A DNA stretch of 64,000 nt from Halorientalis marina. GTDB lineage: Archaea > Halobacteriota > Halobacteria > Halobacteriales > Haloarculaceae. The position numbers were made by a program, and so were the translations under genes. The stretch spans positions 2,728,001-2,792,000 of the forward strand of contig NZ_CP095487.1 in NCBI RefSeq assembly GCF_023028345.1. Reading direction: 5' to 3'. Below are positions 16,612 to 26,135 of the stretch, piece after piece. Numbering within the stretch: position 1 is the stretch's first letter; the number at the start of each line of letters is the position of its first letter. The notes under the pieces are model-generated. The model was not told the origin of the DNA. It was given only the letters and a program-made list of their open reading frames with translations, and did not search any database.

Positions 16612-17415
16612 TTAGAGGTTCAAAGGCTCCGCGTCCTCCCACCGCGGGTCGAACTCCGAGCGGACGTTGGCGGCGAACTCCCGGTCTTTGAGGTCGATCA
16701 TGGCGAAGGTGTCTTTCGCGTTGAGCGGGTGAGGCACCTCGATACAGACCTCCGAGTTATCGATGAGCTCGAAGGTCCCGGAGACGTTCGCGGAGGTCCG
16801 GACGGAGAACTGGTCGTGTTCGGCCAGTTGCAAGCGGTAGCGGTCGCCGACGCTCTCGGGGAGGGAGTCGACGAGTTCCGGCCGCATCAAAAGCGAGACG
16901 GTCACGTCCCGCTCCAAGGCGTTCGAGAGTTCCTCGACGATGAGGTCGCCGACCATGTCGATGTCGAACTGCTGGGAGAGGGTCGCGGCGACCATGATGA
17001 TGCGGTCGTCGGCGGCGGCCAGCCGCTCGACGAGGAGGTCGACGGTCTCCTCGGGGCCGACGGCGGCGGTCCAGAAGGTCTCCTCGACGGGTTCGGCGGT
17101 CTCCAGTTCGCCCACGAGGTCGTCGACGATGGTCTCGTACTGGTTCGCCTTCTCCTCGAGTTCGCGTTTCTTGTCCTCGAGCAGGCGGTCGAGGGCGGTC
17201 TGTGGCTCGACGGCGACGTACTTCTTCGGCCGGGAGGCGCTCTGACTCCGGACGAGATTGTAGGTCTCGATGCTGTTGAGCACGTCGTAGATGCGGCCCA
17301 TGGGCACGTCGCTGACGCGTGACAGCTCCTTCGCGGTGGTCGGCCCCGTCTTGAGCAGCGCGCGGTACGCGCGAGCCTCGTATTCCGACAACCCCAGGTC
17401 TCTCAGACTTGCCAT
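16612..17415 (-). CDS. TrmB-family transcriptional regulator
   Basis: 267 residues. The N-terminal winged helix (LGLSEYEARAYRALLKTGPTTAKELSRVSDVPMGRIYDVLNSIE) is typical of TrmB. A coiled coil follows (about residues 78-105, RLLEDKKRELEEKANQYE), then an effector domain (about 110-260) related to phospholipase-D-like TrmB C-terminal domains. TrmB proteins usually bind sugars or related metabolites. No target operon is adjacent; the gene's own promoter region faces the DUF255 gene. Confidence 0.85.
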   Translation of the reverse strand: MASLRDLGLSEYEARAYRALLKTGPTTAKELSRVSDVPMGRIYDVLNSIETYNLVRSQSASRPKKYVAVEPQTALDRLLEDKKRELEEKANQYETIVDDLVGELETAEPVEETFWTAAVGPEETVDLLVERLAAADDRIIMVAATLSQQFDIDMVGDLIVEELSNALERDVTVSLLMRPELVDSLPESVGDRYRLQLAEHDQFSVRTSANVSGTFELIDNSEVCIEVPHPLNAKDTFAMIDLKDREFAANVRSEFDPRWEDAEPLNL

Positions 17416-17499
17416 TACCTCTAGCGGTCGGATGGGGGACTCATAAACGCATCGGCAGTTTACCAGCGTATCCTGCCGCTGGTGCGGAATCGGGGCCTG

Positions 17500-19122
17500 T
17501 TACGCGTCGGTCGCGACCGACGCCAACTCGTCGGGTGTTTCGGCGCGACCCACGCGCTCGCCGTCCTCGACGACGTGAGCGACGCCCTCGGGCACGTCCG
17601 CGTCGGGGACGACGACGGCTTCGTGGTCCGCTATTCGCAGGGCGGCGCGGTGGAGGTCGCTGCCCGCCGGCGTCCCGAGGCGGAAGGCACGCGGGGCGAG
17701 CAGGCGGGAGGCCACGGCGGCGTAGCCGGCCACCTCGACACCCATGCGCTCGGCCGCGCCGGCGAAGGCAGCGACGGCGTCCTCGGCGACCTCGCGGTAC
17801 CGGTCCTCGCCGGTGAGCGCCGCGATGTCGATGAGGGCATCCGCGAGTTCGACGTTGGTGTCGAGGGGGTAGAGGGGCTGGTCACAGAGGCCGGGTCCCT
17901 CGGTGGGTCCGTCACGGAACGCACCGGTGTCCGTCCGCAGTCGGTCGATGGTCTCGTCGGCGACGGCGCGGGCGGCCTCGCCGTACTCGCCGGTGACCTG
18001 CCAGCCGGTCGTCAGCCCCTCGAGGACGCGGGCCTGGTCCAGCAGGAGGCCGGTGGTGCCGACCTCGTCGGCGGTCCGGTAGTGGGTGACGACGCCGTCG
18101 TCCACGAGGTCGTCGAGGACGTGGTCGAGCGCGCGCTCGGCGTACCGGCGGGCGCGCTCGTCGTCAGTGTAGGCGTGGAAGCCGAGGAGGGCGCCCGCGG
18201 CGAGGCCGTTCCGGTCCGCGAGGACCGTCTCGTCGACGTGGGGCGCGTCGGCGTCCTCGCGCTCGGTCGGGCCGAGGCCGGCGTACTCGTCGTCGCCGAC
18301 CTGGCTCGCGGCGAAGGCGTCGCCGGTCCACAGCGTCGTCGTCAGGTACTCGACCGTCTGTGCGGCGGTGTCCCGGTAGCTCTCCTCGCCGGTGTAACGG
18401 TAGGCGCGGGCGAACGCGCGGACGAGACCGGCGTTCTCGTCGAGCAGTTTCTCCCGATGCGGCTGGGCCCAGTCGCGGTTCGAGGCGAAGCGGTAGAAGC
18501 CGCCCTCGTAGGTGTCGAGCAGGTGTGTCTGGATGGCTTCGAGGGTGCGAGTGGCCTGGTCGCGCGCCCGGACCAGGGCGAACTCGACGGTCCGGGGGAA
18601 GGGAAACTTCGCGTCCGACCCCCAGCCACCGAACTCCTCGTCGAACGCGCCGAGCAGTTGCTCGACCATGTGCTCCTCGATGCGGGGGACCACGTCGCCG
18701 CCCGGCGGCTGGCCGTCCCGGAGCGAACGGGGGACACGCCCCGCACTCTCGCCTTCCGCGTCCCACTTCTCGCGGACCGTATCGAGGATGCCGCGGAAGC
18801 CGTCGACGCCGAGATAGCCCGCGCCGGTGATGATCTCGCCGTCGGGAGTGCAGAAGACGGTGGAGGGGAACCCGCCCATGTTGTAGCGTTCGCGGACCCG
18901 CGGGTGGCGGTCGACGTCGACGCGGACGGGCACGAACCCGTCGTTGACGTTGGCCGCGATCCGGGGTTCGGTGTAGGTGGTCGCGTCCATCTCGTGGCAG
19001 TGGGCACACCACGGCGCCGACAGCGAGAGCAGGACCGGCTTGCCCGCGCGGTCGGCGACCGCGAGGGCGTCCTCGCCCCACTCGCGCCACTCGACGTTCG
19101 TGCGCGCCGCGGAATCGTCCAT
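17500..19122 (-). CDS. DUF255 thioredoxin-fold / six-hairpin glycosidase-like protein (YyaL family)
   Basis: 540 residues. The N-terminal thioredoxin-like DUF255 domain opens with VEWREWGEDALAVADRAGKPVLLSLSAPWCAHCHEM, carrying a C39-A-H-C42 redox pair, then GGFPSTVFCTPDG. The rest resembles an alpha/alpha toroid with repeated YRDTAAQTVEYL-type helices. Family members elsewhere are about 600-700 residues, so this one is compact. The reaction is unknown; a role in cysteine-dependent sugar or protein modification is speculative. Confidence 0.85.
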   Translation of the reverse strand: MDDSAARTNVEWREWGEDALAVADRAGKPVLLSLSAPWCAHCHEMDATTYTEPRIAANVNDGFVPVRVDVDRHPRVRERYNMGGFPSTVFCTPDGEIITGAGYLGVDGFRGILDTVREKWDAEGESAGRVPRSLRDGQPPGGDVVPRIEEHMVEQLLGAFDEEFGGWGSDAKFPFPRTVEFALVRARDQATRTLEAIQTHLLDTYEGGFYRFASNRDWAQPHREKLLDENAGLVRAFARAYRYTGEESYRDTAAQTVEYLTTTLWTGDAFAASQVGDDEYAGLGPTEREDADAPHVDETVLADRNGLAAGALLGFHAYTDDERARRYAERALDHVLDDLVDDGVVTHYRTADEVGTTGLLLDQARVLEGLTTGWQVTGEYGEAARAVADETIDRLRTDTGAFRDGPTEGPGLCDQPLYPLDTNVELADALIDIAALTGEDRYREVAEDAVAAFAGAAERMGVEVAGYAAVASRLLAPRAFRLGTPAGSDLHRAALRIADHEAVVVPDADVPEGVAHVVEDGERVGRAETPDELASVATDA

Positions 19123-19241
19123 ACCCCCCGTCGGATTCCCCCGGTGAAGTATCCTGCGTCAGCGGTCGCCGGGACGACCCACACGCGCTGGGCGAGCGGG
19201 ACAAACGGGGCTATTTTGAGTGGCGGGTGACAAGAGGGGGT

Positions 19242-19808
19242 ATGCTCCGCGTCATCGCGGTGTTGCTGCTCATCCCGTTGCTCGACATCATGCTGCTGGT
19301 GGCGGTGGCGGCGGTCTTCGGGCCGGTGCCGACGGTGCTGGCCGTCGTCCTCACGGCGCTGATCGGCCTGCTGCTGGTCCGGGCGGAGGGGCGACACACG
19401 CTGCGGAAGATCCAGGCGAAGACGACACAGGGGGAGTTACCGACGAACGAACTCGTCGACGGCGGGCTCTTGCTCGTCGCGGGCGCGCTGATGCTCACGC
19501 CCGGCCTCGTGACCGACCTCGTCGGCCTGCTGATCGTGGTGCCGTTCACGCGATACCCCATCAGGCTCGGCGTCAAGAAGTTCGTCATCAAACCCTACGC
19601 CGACGCCAAGGCCGACGGCTTCGTTACCGGCAACGTCTACGTCGGTGGCTTCCCCGGCGGCGAGAACGCCGACGCCGCCGGCGAGCGCCGCGGTCCCGGC
19701 GCCGGGAGTGGCGGGAGCGGCGGCGGGCAGAGCGGCCCGCAGGGGTTCGACGTGGACGACGACGAGGTCCACGACGTGGACTTCGACGACGAGGACGAGG
19801 GGCGGTGA
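19242..19808 (+). CDS. FxsA family membrane protein
   Basis: 188 residues from ATG 19242. Four hydrophobic segments occupy residues 1-110: a start like MLRVIAVLLLIPLLDIMLL, then GPVPTVLAVVLTALIGLLLVRAEGRHTLRKI, and DGGLLLVAGALMLTPGLVTDLVGLLIVVP, which is the FxsA core including the LTPGLVTD motif. The C-terminal 75 residues are glycine-rich then highly acidic. FxsA proteins are small inner-membrane proteins of unclear function (in E. coli linked to phage T7 exclusion). Confidence 0.9.
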   Translation: MLRVIAVLLLIPLLDIMLLVAVAAVFGPVPTVLAVVLTALIGLLLVRAEGRHTLRKIQAKTTQGELPTNELVDGGLLLVAGALMLTPGLVTDLVGLLIVVPFTRYPIRLGVKKFVIKPYADAKADGFVTGNVYVGGFPGGENADAAGERRGPGAGSGGSGGGQSGPQGFDVDDDEVHDVDFDDEDEGR

Positions 19809-19921
19809 CGGAAGACAGTGTGCCACACAGCGGCGCGCGGCCGGCGGGCCGTCCCGCGGTCCCGTGACCCGAAACGAAGCCCTTAACATACCCACGCGGA
19901 AACTACCGAGTGCGCTCACCT

Positions 19922-19995
19922 GGGCCAATAGCTCAGTCAGGTTGAGCGCTCGGCTGATAACCGGGAGGTCACCGGTTCAAATCCGGTTTGGCCCA
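19922..19995 (+). tRNA. tRNA-Ile(GAT)
   Basis: 74 nt. Acceptor GGGCCAA pairs with TTGGCCC, discriminator A. The D arm is normal (TAGCTCAGTCAGG). The anticodon arm CTCGG-CTGATAA-CCGGG gives anticodon GAT. The T arm is ACCGG-TTCAAAT-CCGGT. CCA is not encoded and there is no intron. Confidence 0.97.
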
Positions 19996-20043
19996 CGTTT
20001 TCCGTGATGCAAAACGAGGAGCGGAGCGAGCGACCGTCTGGCT

Positions 20044-20068
20044 CCGGTTCGAATCCGGTTTGGCCCAC
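20044..20068 (+). repeat. Duplicated 3' end of tRNA-Ile (possible attachment-site remnant)
   Basis: 25 bp starting CCGGTTCGAATCCGG repeat the 3' end of tRNA-Ile (19972-19996) with one mismatch in the T loop (A in the tRNA, G here). The two copies are 72 bp apart. A tRNA 3' end in direct repeat is the classical footprint left by tyrosine-recombinase integration. No integrase is present between the copies, so this would be a remnant or a nested attB. Confidence 0.75.
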
Positions 20069-20242
20069 CTCTCATCGGGGGCCACGAACTCCCTCCGTTT
20101 TCGGAACACGTCACGTCGAGACCCAGCGACAGCCACGACCGGCAGCCGAACGCTACGAGGACGGACGACGACGGCGACCGAGCGCCCCGGCGCACCCGCG
20201 CGGAACCACAGCCCGGAAGTACGTCCCGCCCCGAAGCGGGGT

Positions 20243-20824
20243 ATGCGACGCCGCCGCCTGCTGGCCGCTCTCGGGGCCGGACTCGCCGCGGGAGCCGCCG
20301 GCTGTACCGGCGAATCGGGACGGTCGACGCCGGCCTTCCGCGCGTCGAGTCCGACCATGTCGGACAATGGGACGCTCCCGACGCCGTACACCTGCGACGG
20401 GGAGGGACGGTCGCCGCCGCTTTCCGTCGAGCGCGTCCCCGAACCGACAGTGGCGCTCGCCGTGACCGCCGAGGCCGACCTCGGCCCCATCAACGAGCCC
20501 GTGTTCTGGTCGCTGTGGAACGTGCCCGCCGACACCGAGCGTATCCCCGAGGGAGTTCCGCGGACGGAGACGGTGGACTCGCTCGGCGGCGCGCGACAGG
20601 GGCGGCGTGAGGGGGCGGAAGCTGGATACAGCGCGCCGTGTCCGCCGCCCGGGGCCACCGTGGAGTTGCGCTTTCAGGTCTACGCGCTCCGCTCGGAACT
20701 CGACGCCGCCCCCGGCGCGGCGCACGACACCGTCGTCGAGGAAATCGAGGGGACGGTGCTGGCGAGCAGGCGCATTACGGTGACGTACCAGCGGCCGGCG
20801 GGACCGACGGCCGACGGGACCTGA
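20243..20824 (+). CDS. YbhB/YbcL-family (PEBP) lipoprotein
   Basis: 193 residues from ATG 20243. Signal MRRRRLLAALGAGLAAGAAGC ends in a lipobox (twin-arginine-like start). The mature part is a phosphatidylethanolamine-binding-protein (Raf kinase inhibitor-like) fold: YTCDGEGRSPPLSVERVP, VFWSLWNVPADTERIPEGVP, YSAPCPPPGATVELRFQVYAL. The family's ligand-pocket core DGxGxSPPL is intact. It is predicted on the outer face of the membrane; its ligand is unknown. Confidence 0.85.
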   Translation: MRRRRLLAALGAGLAAGAAGCTGESGRSTPAFRASSPTMSDNGTLPTPYTCDGEGRSPPLSVERVPEPTVALAVTAEADLGPINEPVFWSLWNVPADTERIPEGVPRTETVDSLGGARQGRREGAEAGYSAPCPPPGATVELRFQVYALRSELDAAPGAAHDTVVEEIEGTVLASRRITVTYQRPAGPTADGT

Positions 20825-20836
20825 CGCGGCCGCGTC

Positions 20837-21214
20837 TCAGTCGTCCTCGACGGACTCCTCGGCGTCGTCCGGGGGCGATACGCTCCCGGTCAGTGGCGCG
20901 CCGGTGCCGGAGATGACGCGTGCGGCGACGTAGCTGACGACGACGACGCCCGCGACGAGCGCGGCGTGGAAGAGGACGAGCGGGTCGCCGCCCGACTCGC
21001 TCGGCGACGCGAGGCCGAACATGAGGACGAACGCGAGGATGATGCCGATGGGGACGGCGTTCACGAGCAGGTCCGAGAGCGTCTCTCTGTCGAAGACGGT
21101 GCTGTCGCTCGCGGTCGCGTCCGACGAGGCGGCCTCGTCGGTCGGCGGTTCGGCGTCGTTCGTTTCGTCGGTCGGCGACCCGGACCCGTCGGTCGGTGGT
21201 GTATCGCTGGGCAT
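20837..21214 (-). CDS. Small membrane protein, DUF6684-like
   Basis: 125 residues from ATG 21214 (a GTG at 21253 would add 13 residues). Acidic, threonine/proline-rich first 50 residues, then FDRETLSDLLVNAVPIGIILAFVLMFGL and a second hydrophobic helix (HAALVAGVVVVSYVAARVI). The phrase FDRETL.DL.VN..P matches my recollection of haloarchaeal DUF6684 proteins, often encoded near terminal oxidases. Two membrane helices; function unknown. Confidence 0.6.
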   Translation of the reverse strand: MPSDTPPTDGSGSPTDETNDAEPPTDEAASSDATASDSTVFDRETLSDLLVNAVPIGIILAFVLMFGLASPSESGGDPLVLFHAALVAGVVVVSYVAARVISGTGAPLTGSVSPPDDAEESVEDD

Positions 21215-21316
21215 GGGCTGGTCCGTCGAGCCTCGTTTCTCGGCTGGTGCCACGCGAGCGTAACACTTGCTGTTCCGTCCGGAACCGGAAAGAGGGGAGA
21301 GGAGAGGGGTAAAAGC

Positions 21317-21434
21317 GGTAACCGGTTGGGGGGAGGGGGTTACCTGTCACGAGACGGTCGCAACCTGGAACGCGTGGGGCGTTCCACGGGCCCGAGTCCG
21401 GACCCTGCCGCTGAAACCTGCCGCCCCGTGACAG
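21317..21434. other. Potentially structured noncoding segment
   Basis: Region 21215-21530 (316 bp) shows no gene. A 7-bp hairpin (GGTAACC 21317-21323 with GGTTACC 21338-21344) is followed by a 91-nt domain closed by CTGTCACG/CGTGACAG (21344-21351 and 21427-21434), with an inner 8-bp hairpin TGGAACGC/GCGTTCCA. The 3' part, CTGAAACCTGCCG, loosely recalls a cobalamin-riboswitch box, but other conserved parts are missing. The function and strand are undetermined. Confidence 0.3.
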
Positions 21435-21530
21435 TCGAGGCTGGACGGGCGGGCGGTAAACGTTTCACGGTTCGCCACGGCTCTGCCGTCCGTTGACACG
21501 CGGCCGCTGGCCGGGCGGCGAGCGGTCGCG

Positions 21531-21641
21531 TCAGCCGACGACCTGTTCGACGGAGGCGTGCCCGAAACACACCCGTGCGCCGGTCATGGCGACGCGGTCA
21601 CAGCCGTCCTCGGTACACTCCTGGGTGGTGGGGAAGCACAT
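21531..21641 (-). CDS. 36-residue zinc-finger micro-protein
   Basis: A short frame from ATG 21641 encodes 36 residues starting MCFPTTQECTEDGC. C9 and C14, then C25 and H28 (VCFGH) give C-X4-C-X10-C-X2-H, a compact zinc-binding arrangement; C2 is a further candidate ligand. Small zinc-finger proteins of under 60 residues are numerous in haloarchaea. It is located between the YdjM-like gene and the noncoding segment at 21.3 kb on the same strand. It may be missed by standard gene callers. Confidence 0.6.
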   Translation of the reverse strand: MCFPTTQECTEDGCDRVAMTGARVCFGHASVEQVVG

Positions 21642-21717
21642 ACCACGTCGTTCGACGAGCGCTCGGATAGGGGTTGTGGGCCCGGGCACGAGCACCCGGG
21701 GGCGTGACGGGTGCACC

Positions 21718-22149
21718 TCACGAACGGCGCTCGACGGCGCCGGTCCGTTCGCGGTAGACGCGCCAGCCGAGGTCGGACAGGACGTGTGCGTAGAGGACGA
21801 GGCCGGTAGTGAGGCCGAGCGGCGGCGCGAGGAACCAGGTCGCGGGCGTCGCGATTCCGGCGATGACGGTGTGGGTGAGGAGGCGCTCGTGGCTCGTGAC
21901 TTCGCCGGGGCGGAAGATCTCCCCCTGCCGCAGGAGGAGCCGGGGGTCCGCGAGGACGGCCCGAAGCGCGCGCGGTTCGCCGGTGTTGTGCCAGGCGATG
22001 GGGAAGTGGTCGAGGTCGATCCCGACGCCGACGACGGCGGCGTAGGGCACGAGCAGGGCGGCGGGGAGGCCGAGGACCGTCGGCGGGGCGACGGCCAGCA
22101 CGGCGAGTGCGACGGCGACCGAGACGGCGAAGTGGCCGTGAGAGTACAT
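21718..22149 (-). CDS. YdjM/DUF457-type membrane protein (putative metal-dependent hydrolase)
   Basis: 143 residues, about four hydrophobic helices. The conserved polar residues of the YdjM-like family are visible: HGHF near the start, GIDLDHFPIAWHN, HERLLTHT, and HVLSDLGW. These His/Asp residues cluster at a likely metal site on one face of the membrane. In E. coli the family member is linked to the SOS response; its reaction is not established. It lies 9 nt downstream of the DUF123 gene on the same strand. Confidence 0.8.
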   Translation of the reverse strand: MYSHGHFAVSVAVALAVLAVAPPTVLGLPAALLVPYAAVVGVGIDLDHFPIAWHNTGEPRALRAVLADPRLLLRQGEIFRPGEVTSHERLLTHTVIAGIATPATWFLAPPLGLTTGLVLYAHVLSDLGWRVYRERTGAVERRS

Positions 22150-22158
22150 GAATGTGAC

Positions 22159-22569
22159 TTACACGGTGCGATGAGCGCGTTTGACGGAGTCGACGAGCGT
22201 CGCGCGGTCGGCGGCGTGGTGGAGGTGCGTCGGGCAGTCACAGTCGGAGGACCCGAAGCCGTGGACCACGGGGCGGCCCTCGACGGCGTCGGCGACGGCA
22301 CACTCGATGTCGCGGTCGGGGGTGCGCACGACCGACCGGATTTCGGCGTCCGTGTCCCCGAGGAGGTAGTCGACGTGCCAGTGGCGGGCGTCGCGCTCGC
22401 CGGCGGCCATCTCGTGGTGGCGGTCGACGCGGGCGAAGCCGCCGGGGCCGAACGCGGACCCGGTGTAGGCGTACCAGCCGGCGGGGAAGGACTGCTCGCC
22501 GAGCGCACCGACGGCGACGGTTGCCGTCGTCGGCAGTTTCACAAGGAGCGTGTACGTTCCTTCGGGCAT
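22159..22569 (-). CDS. DUF123 / GIY-YIG-like protein
   Basis: 136 residues from ATG 22569 (an extension to 22647 is unlikely). DUF123 features: MPEGTYTLLVKL, FPAGWYAYTGSAFGPGGFARVDRHH (an AYTGSA block in place of GIY-YIG), RHWHVDYLLG, and a C-terminal metal-like cluster SSDCDCPTHLHH. In some archaea DUF123 is fused to endonuclease III or other repair proteins, which suggests a DNA-repair role. It is divergent from psmA. Confidence 0.85.
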   Translation of the reverse strand: MPEGTYTLLVKLPTTATVAVGALGEQSFPAGWYAYTGSAFGPGGFARVDRHHEMAAGERDARHWHVDYLLGDTDAEIRSVVRTPDRDIECAVADAVEGRPVVHGFGSSDCDCPTHLHHAADRATLVDSVKRAHRTV

Positions 22570-22703
22570 CGGCTGCCGGTACGACGCCGACGCACCTCCG
22601 CGTTGCGGTCGCGCCCGCACCGACCGGGTGCCCGGAATCGGTGACAACCCCCGGACTGCGGTCCGACGCCGCGGTAACGGCCCCCTTTGCGCCCAAAGGA
22701 GGG

Positions 22704-22735
22704 TTTATATACGGGAGGCACTAACCGGAGGTGAA
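22704..22735 (+). promoter_or_regulatory. psmA promoter and ribosome-binding site
   Basis: TTTATATA (22704-22711) is a strong TATA box. GGAGGTG (about 22727-22733) is a strong Shine-Dalgarno sequence about 30 nt before the ATG at 22763. Proteasome transcripts here seem to have a leader, unlike most genes in the window. A small palindrome CCTTTG-CGC-CCAAAGG overlaps the region upstream of the TATA box. Confidence 0.6.
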
Positions 22736-22762
22736 GGCCAATCCCGGCTTTCGATCTCAATC

Positions 22763-23499
<737 letters not shown>

Positions 23500-23503
<4 letters not shown>

Positions 23504-24222
23504 ACGACTTCAACCACGGTATGGACCCCACGAGCGGCCCGCCGAGCACCGACGAGGCGCTGCAGAACCCCTACGAGCCGGAACTCGGCTCGCTGCCCGC
23601 CTCGAATCGCGACGAAGAGAGCGTGAACAAGACCGGGACGACGACCGTCGGCATCGCGACCGAACACGGCGTCGTCATCGGTACCGACCGCCGAGCCTCC
23701 CTCGGCGGCCGCTTCGTCTCCAACAAGAACGTCCAGAAGGTCGAGCAGATCCACCCGACCGCGGCGCTGACGCTCGTCGGCTCCGTCGGGGGCGCGCAGT
23801 CGTTCATCCGCTCGCTTCGGGCGGAAGTGAACCTCTACGAGACGCGGCGCGGCGAGGACATCTCGATCCCCGCGCTGGCGACGCTGGCGGGCAACTTCGC
23901 CCGCGGCGGTCCGTTCTTCGCCATCAACCCCATCCTGGGCGGCGTCGACGAGGACGGTACCCACGTCTTCAGCATCGACCCCGCCGGCGGGGTCATGGAC
24001 GACGACTACACCGTCACCGGTTCCGGCCTGACGGTCGCCTACGGGACCCTCGAGAGCCTCTACGAGGACGACCTCACGGTGGACGAGGCCCGCACCGTCG
24101 CCGCCGAAGCGGTCAACGCGGCCGCCGAGCGTGACACCGGCTCCGGCAACGGCATCCACATCACCGAGGTCACGGACGAGGGCGTCGAGATCGAAGCCTA
24201 CGAGTTCGACGAACTGCTCTAG
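23500..24222 (+). CDS. psmB: 20S proteasome beta subunit (precursor)
   Basis: 240 residues. A propeptide of 46 residues ends at NKTG, and autocleavage before T47 (TTTVGIATEHGV) exposes the catalytic N-terminal threonine. The conserved lysine and other active-site residues lie in GTDRRASLG and SNKNVQKVEQI. The subunit forms the inner proteolytic rings. Translationally coupled to psmA. Confidence 0.97.
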
Positions 24223-24359
24223 GGCCGTCCGGTTTTTTCCGTCGGCGTTCCGACCAGAAGCGTTTACAGTCCGTCAGGAGTACCTCTTGACATCGTGTAC
24301 GGACGTGCCACCGGGGCGCGGTGCAGGGGGGTCCGCAGGCGCCAGTGGAGGCGGTGGTC

Positions 24360-26135
24360 GTGAGCGAGCGTGCCGGAGCGAGCGACGGTGGCCGACAGAC
24401 GCTCCTGGTCGCGCTCTGCGTGCTCGGGCTGGTCGTCGGGGCGACGGCGCTCGGCCCCGACGGCGGCGGTGGCTTCGCGTCGGGGCCGGAGTTCGATCTC
24501 TCGGCACTGCTCGAACTGTTCGGCGACAGTGACGACGGGGAACCGGGCTGTGCAGTGTCGCTGCTCGGCGAACCGGTCCCGGGCGAGACGGTCCCCGTCG
24601 TCGTCGTGAGCGAGTCGGGCCCGGTCGAGGGCGCACGCGTCTGGCTCAACGACCGCGCCATCGGGCGGACCAACGAATCGGGCCGCGTCGCCGGTCGCGT
24701 CCCCTACGAACGGCCGGTCGAAATCAGGGCACGGGTCCCTGACGGTGTCGACTGTACGGCCGGGAGCGGGGATTCGAGCTTCGACCGCCGGGGACTCGAC
24801 GCTGGTCCCGCCGTGGCGAGCGGAGTGACGGGGGCGGCCTCTCCCGTCGCCGGATCGGACCCCGGGGCCGTCGGCCCTGCCGGGGCCGCCGCGGCGTCGG
24901 GACCGACGAACGTGACACAAACCGTCCAGACCGACGGTCGTATCGACGTCGCGGTGAGCGGCCGGCCGTTCCCGGGTGAGACGGTCACCGTCCTGGCGCG
25001 GATCGGTGGCCGACCGGTCCCGGACGCGACAGTGACGGTCGACGGCCAGCAGGTCGGCGAGACGGACGACGCCGGCCGGTACGAACTCACCGTCCCGGAC
25101 GACGGCACCGCGCGGTTCACCCTCGGGGTCGAACGCGGCGACTACAGCGGCCGGACGCGGGTCGACGTCGCCCTGCTCGACGTGACGGTCTCGCCGGCGA
25201 CGGTCCTGGCGCTTCCCGGCCAGCCCGCGGTCCTCAACGTCACGCTCGGCTCGGAGACGGTCGACGGAGCGCGCGTGGCCGTCGCCGGCGAGTCCGTCGG
25301 GGAGACGGGACCGGACGGGAAGCGGCGCGTCACGCTCCCGACCGACCCGACGGCGACCATCCGCGTCCGAGCGGTCGACCAGACGGCGACGGTCTCGATG
25401 GCCCGCCTGTACGCAGGGACGGTCGCGGTCGTCGGCTTCGTCCTGGCCGCTCTCGGGGCCGTCGCCGTCGGACTCGCGCGGCGCGTCTCCGGAACCGCGA
25501 ACACGCCGAGCGCGGACGCAGTCGGGTCGCGGACACGGCGACTCCTGAACCGTGTCGTCCGGCGGGCGCTGGCGGTCGCGACCTGGCTGACCGGCGTCTT
25601 CGACGACGCGGAGGGGCGCCTGCGCGCGTTCTGGCGGGACGTGCGTGCGTCGCCGCGAGCGGTCGTCGCCCGATTGCGGGCGCTCCCGGGGGCCATCCGT
25701 GGCGGTCTCGCGGCCCTGGTCGGGTGGCTCCGTGCCCTGCCGTCGCGGCTACGGGCGTTCCGGCGGGCCGGCGACGACGGTGCCGAGACCGTCACGAGGG
25801 GAGCGGCCGCGGCGGTGCCGGACGCCGAGGGCGACCCGACGACGCTCCGGGAACGCTGGCGGACGTTCGCACGTTGGGTGACGCCCGACCGCTGGCGCAA
25901 GCGGACGCCGGGGGAGGTGGTCCGGGCCGCGACGGCGGAGGGATACCCGCGGGAGTCGGCGACCGACCTCGCGACCGCGTTCCGCGAGGTCGAGTACGGC
26001 GGCGCGGAGCGGACCGAGGAGCGCACCACACGGGCCCGAGAAGCGTTCGACGCGCTCGCCGCGCACCGGCGGGCCGAGGGCGCGCCGTCGGTCACCGGCG
26101 GCTCACACGCCGGGCGGGAGGGACGGGAGCGATGA
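24360..26135 (+). CDS. DUF4129-type membrane protein, first gene of the MoxR operon
   Basis: 591 residues from GTG 24360, chosen because GGAGGCGG lies about 7 nt upstream (a GTG at 24321 gives 604 residues). One membrane helix near the N-terminus, then two carboxypeptidase-regulatory/Ig-like repeats (AVSLLGEPVPGETV, DVAVSGRPFPGETVTV), a second helix (LYAGTVAVVGFVLAALGAVAVG) and an arginine-rich cytoplasmic region. The C-terminus (TPGEVVRAATAEGYPRESATDLATAFREVEYGG) matches DUF4129. Its coding end overlaps the next gene. Confidence 0.75.
   Translation: MSERAGASDGGRQTLLVALCVLGLVVGATALGPDGGGGFASGPEFDLSALLELFGDSDDGEPGCAVSLLGEPVPGETVPVVVVSESGPVEGARVWLNDRAIGRTNESGRVAGRVPYERPVEIRARVPDGVDCTAGSGDSSFDRRGLDAGPAVASGVTGAASPVAGSDPGAVGPAGAAAASGPTNVTQTVQTDGRIDVAVSGRPFPGETVTVLARIGGRPVPDATVTVDGQQVGETDDAGRYELTVPDDGTARFTLGVERGDYSGRTRVDVALLDVTVSPATVLALPGQPAVLNVTLGSETVDGARVAVAGESVGETGPDGKRRVTLPTDPTATIRVRAVDQTATVSMARLYAGTVAVVGFVLAALGAVAVGLARRVSGTANTPSADAVGSRTRRLLNRVVRRALAVATWLTGVFDDAEGRLRAFWRDVRASPRAVVARLRALPGAIRGGLAALVGWLRALPSRLRAFRRAGDDGAETVTRGAAAAVPDAEGDPTTLRERWRTFARWVTPDRWRKRTPGEVVRAATAEGYPRESATDLATAFREVEYGGAERTEERTTRAREAFDALAAHRRAEGAPSVTGGSHAGREGRER

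Noticed and set aside
17482..19230. 582-residue plus-strand frame across the DUF255 gene
   Set aside because: Antisense shadow of a strongly coding GC-rich gene; no motif, and composition typical of reversed coding sequence.
21344..21434. Cobalamin riboswitch
   Set aside because: Only a short piece resembles the B12 box; no other conserved segments and no cobalamin gene downstream on either strand.
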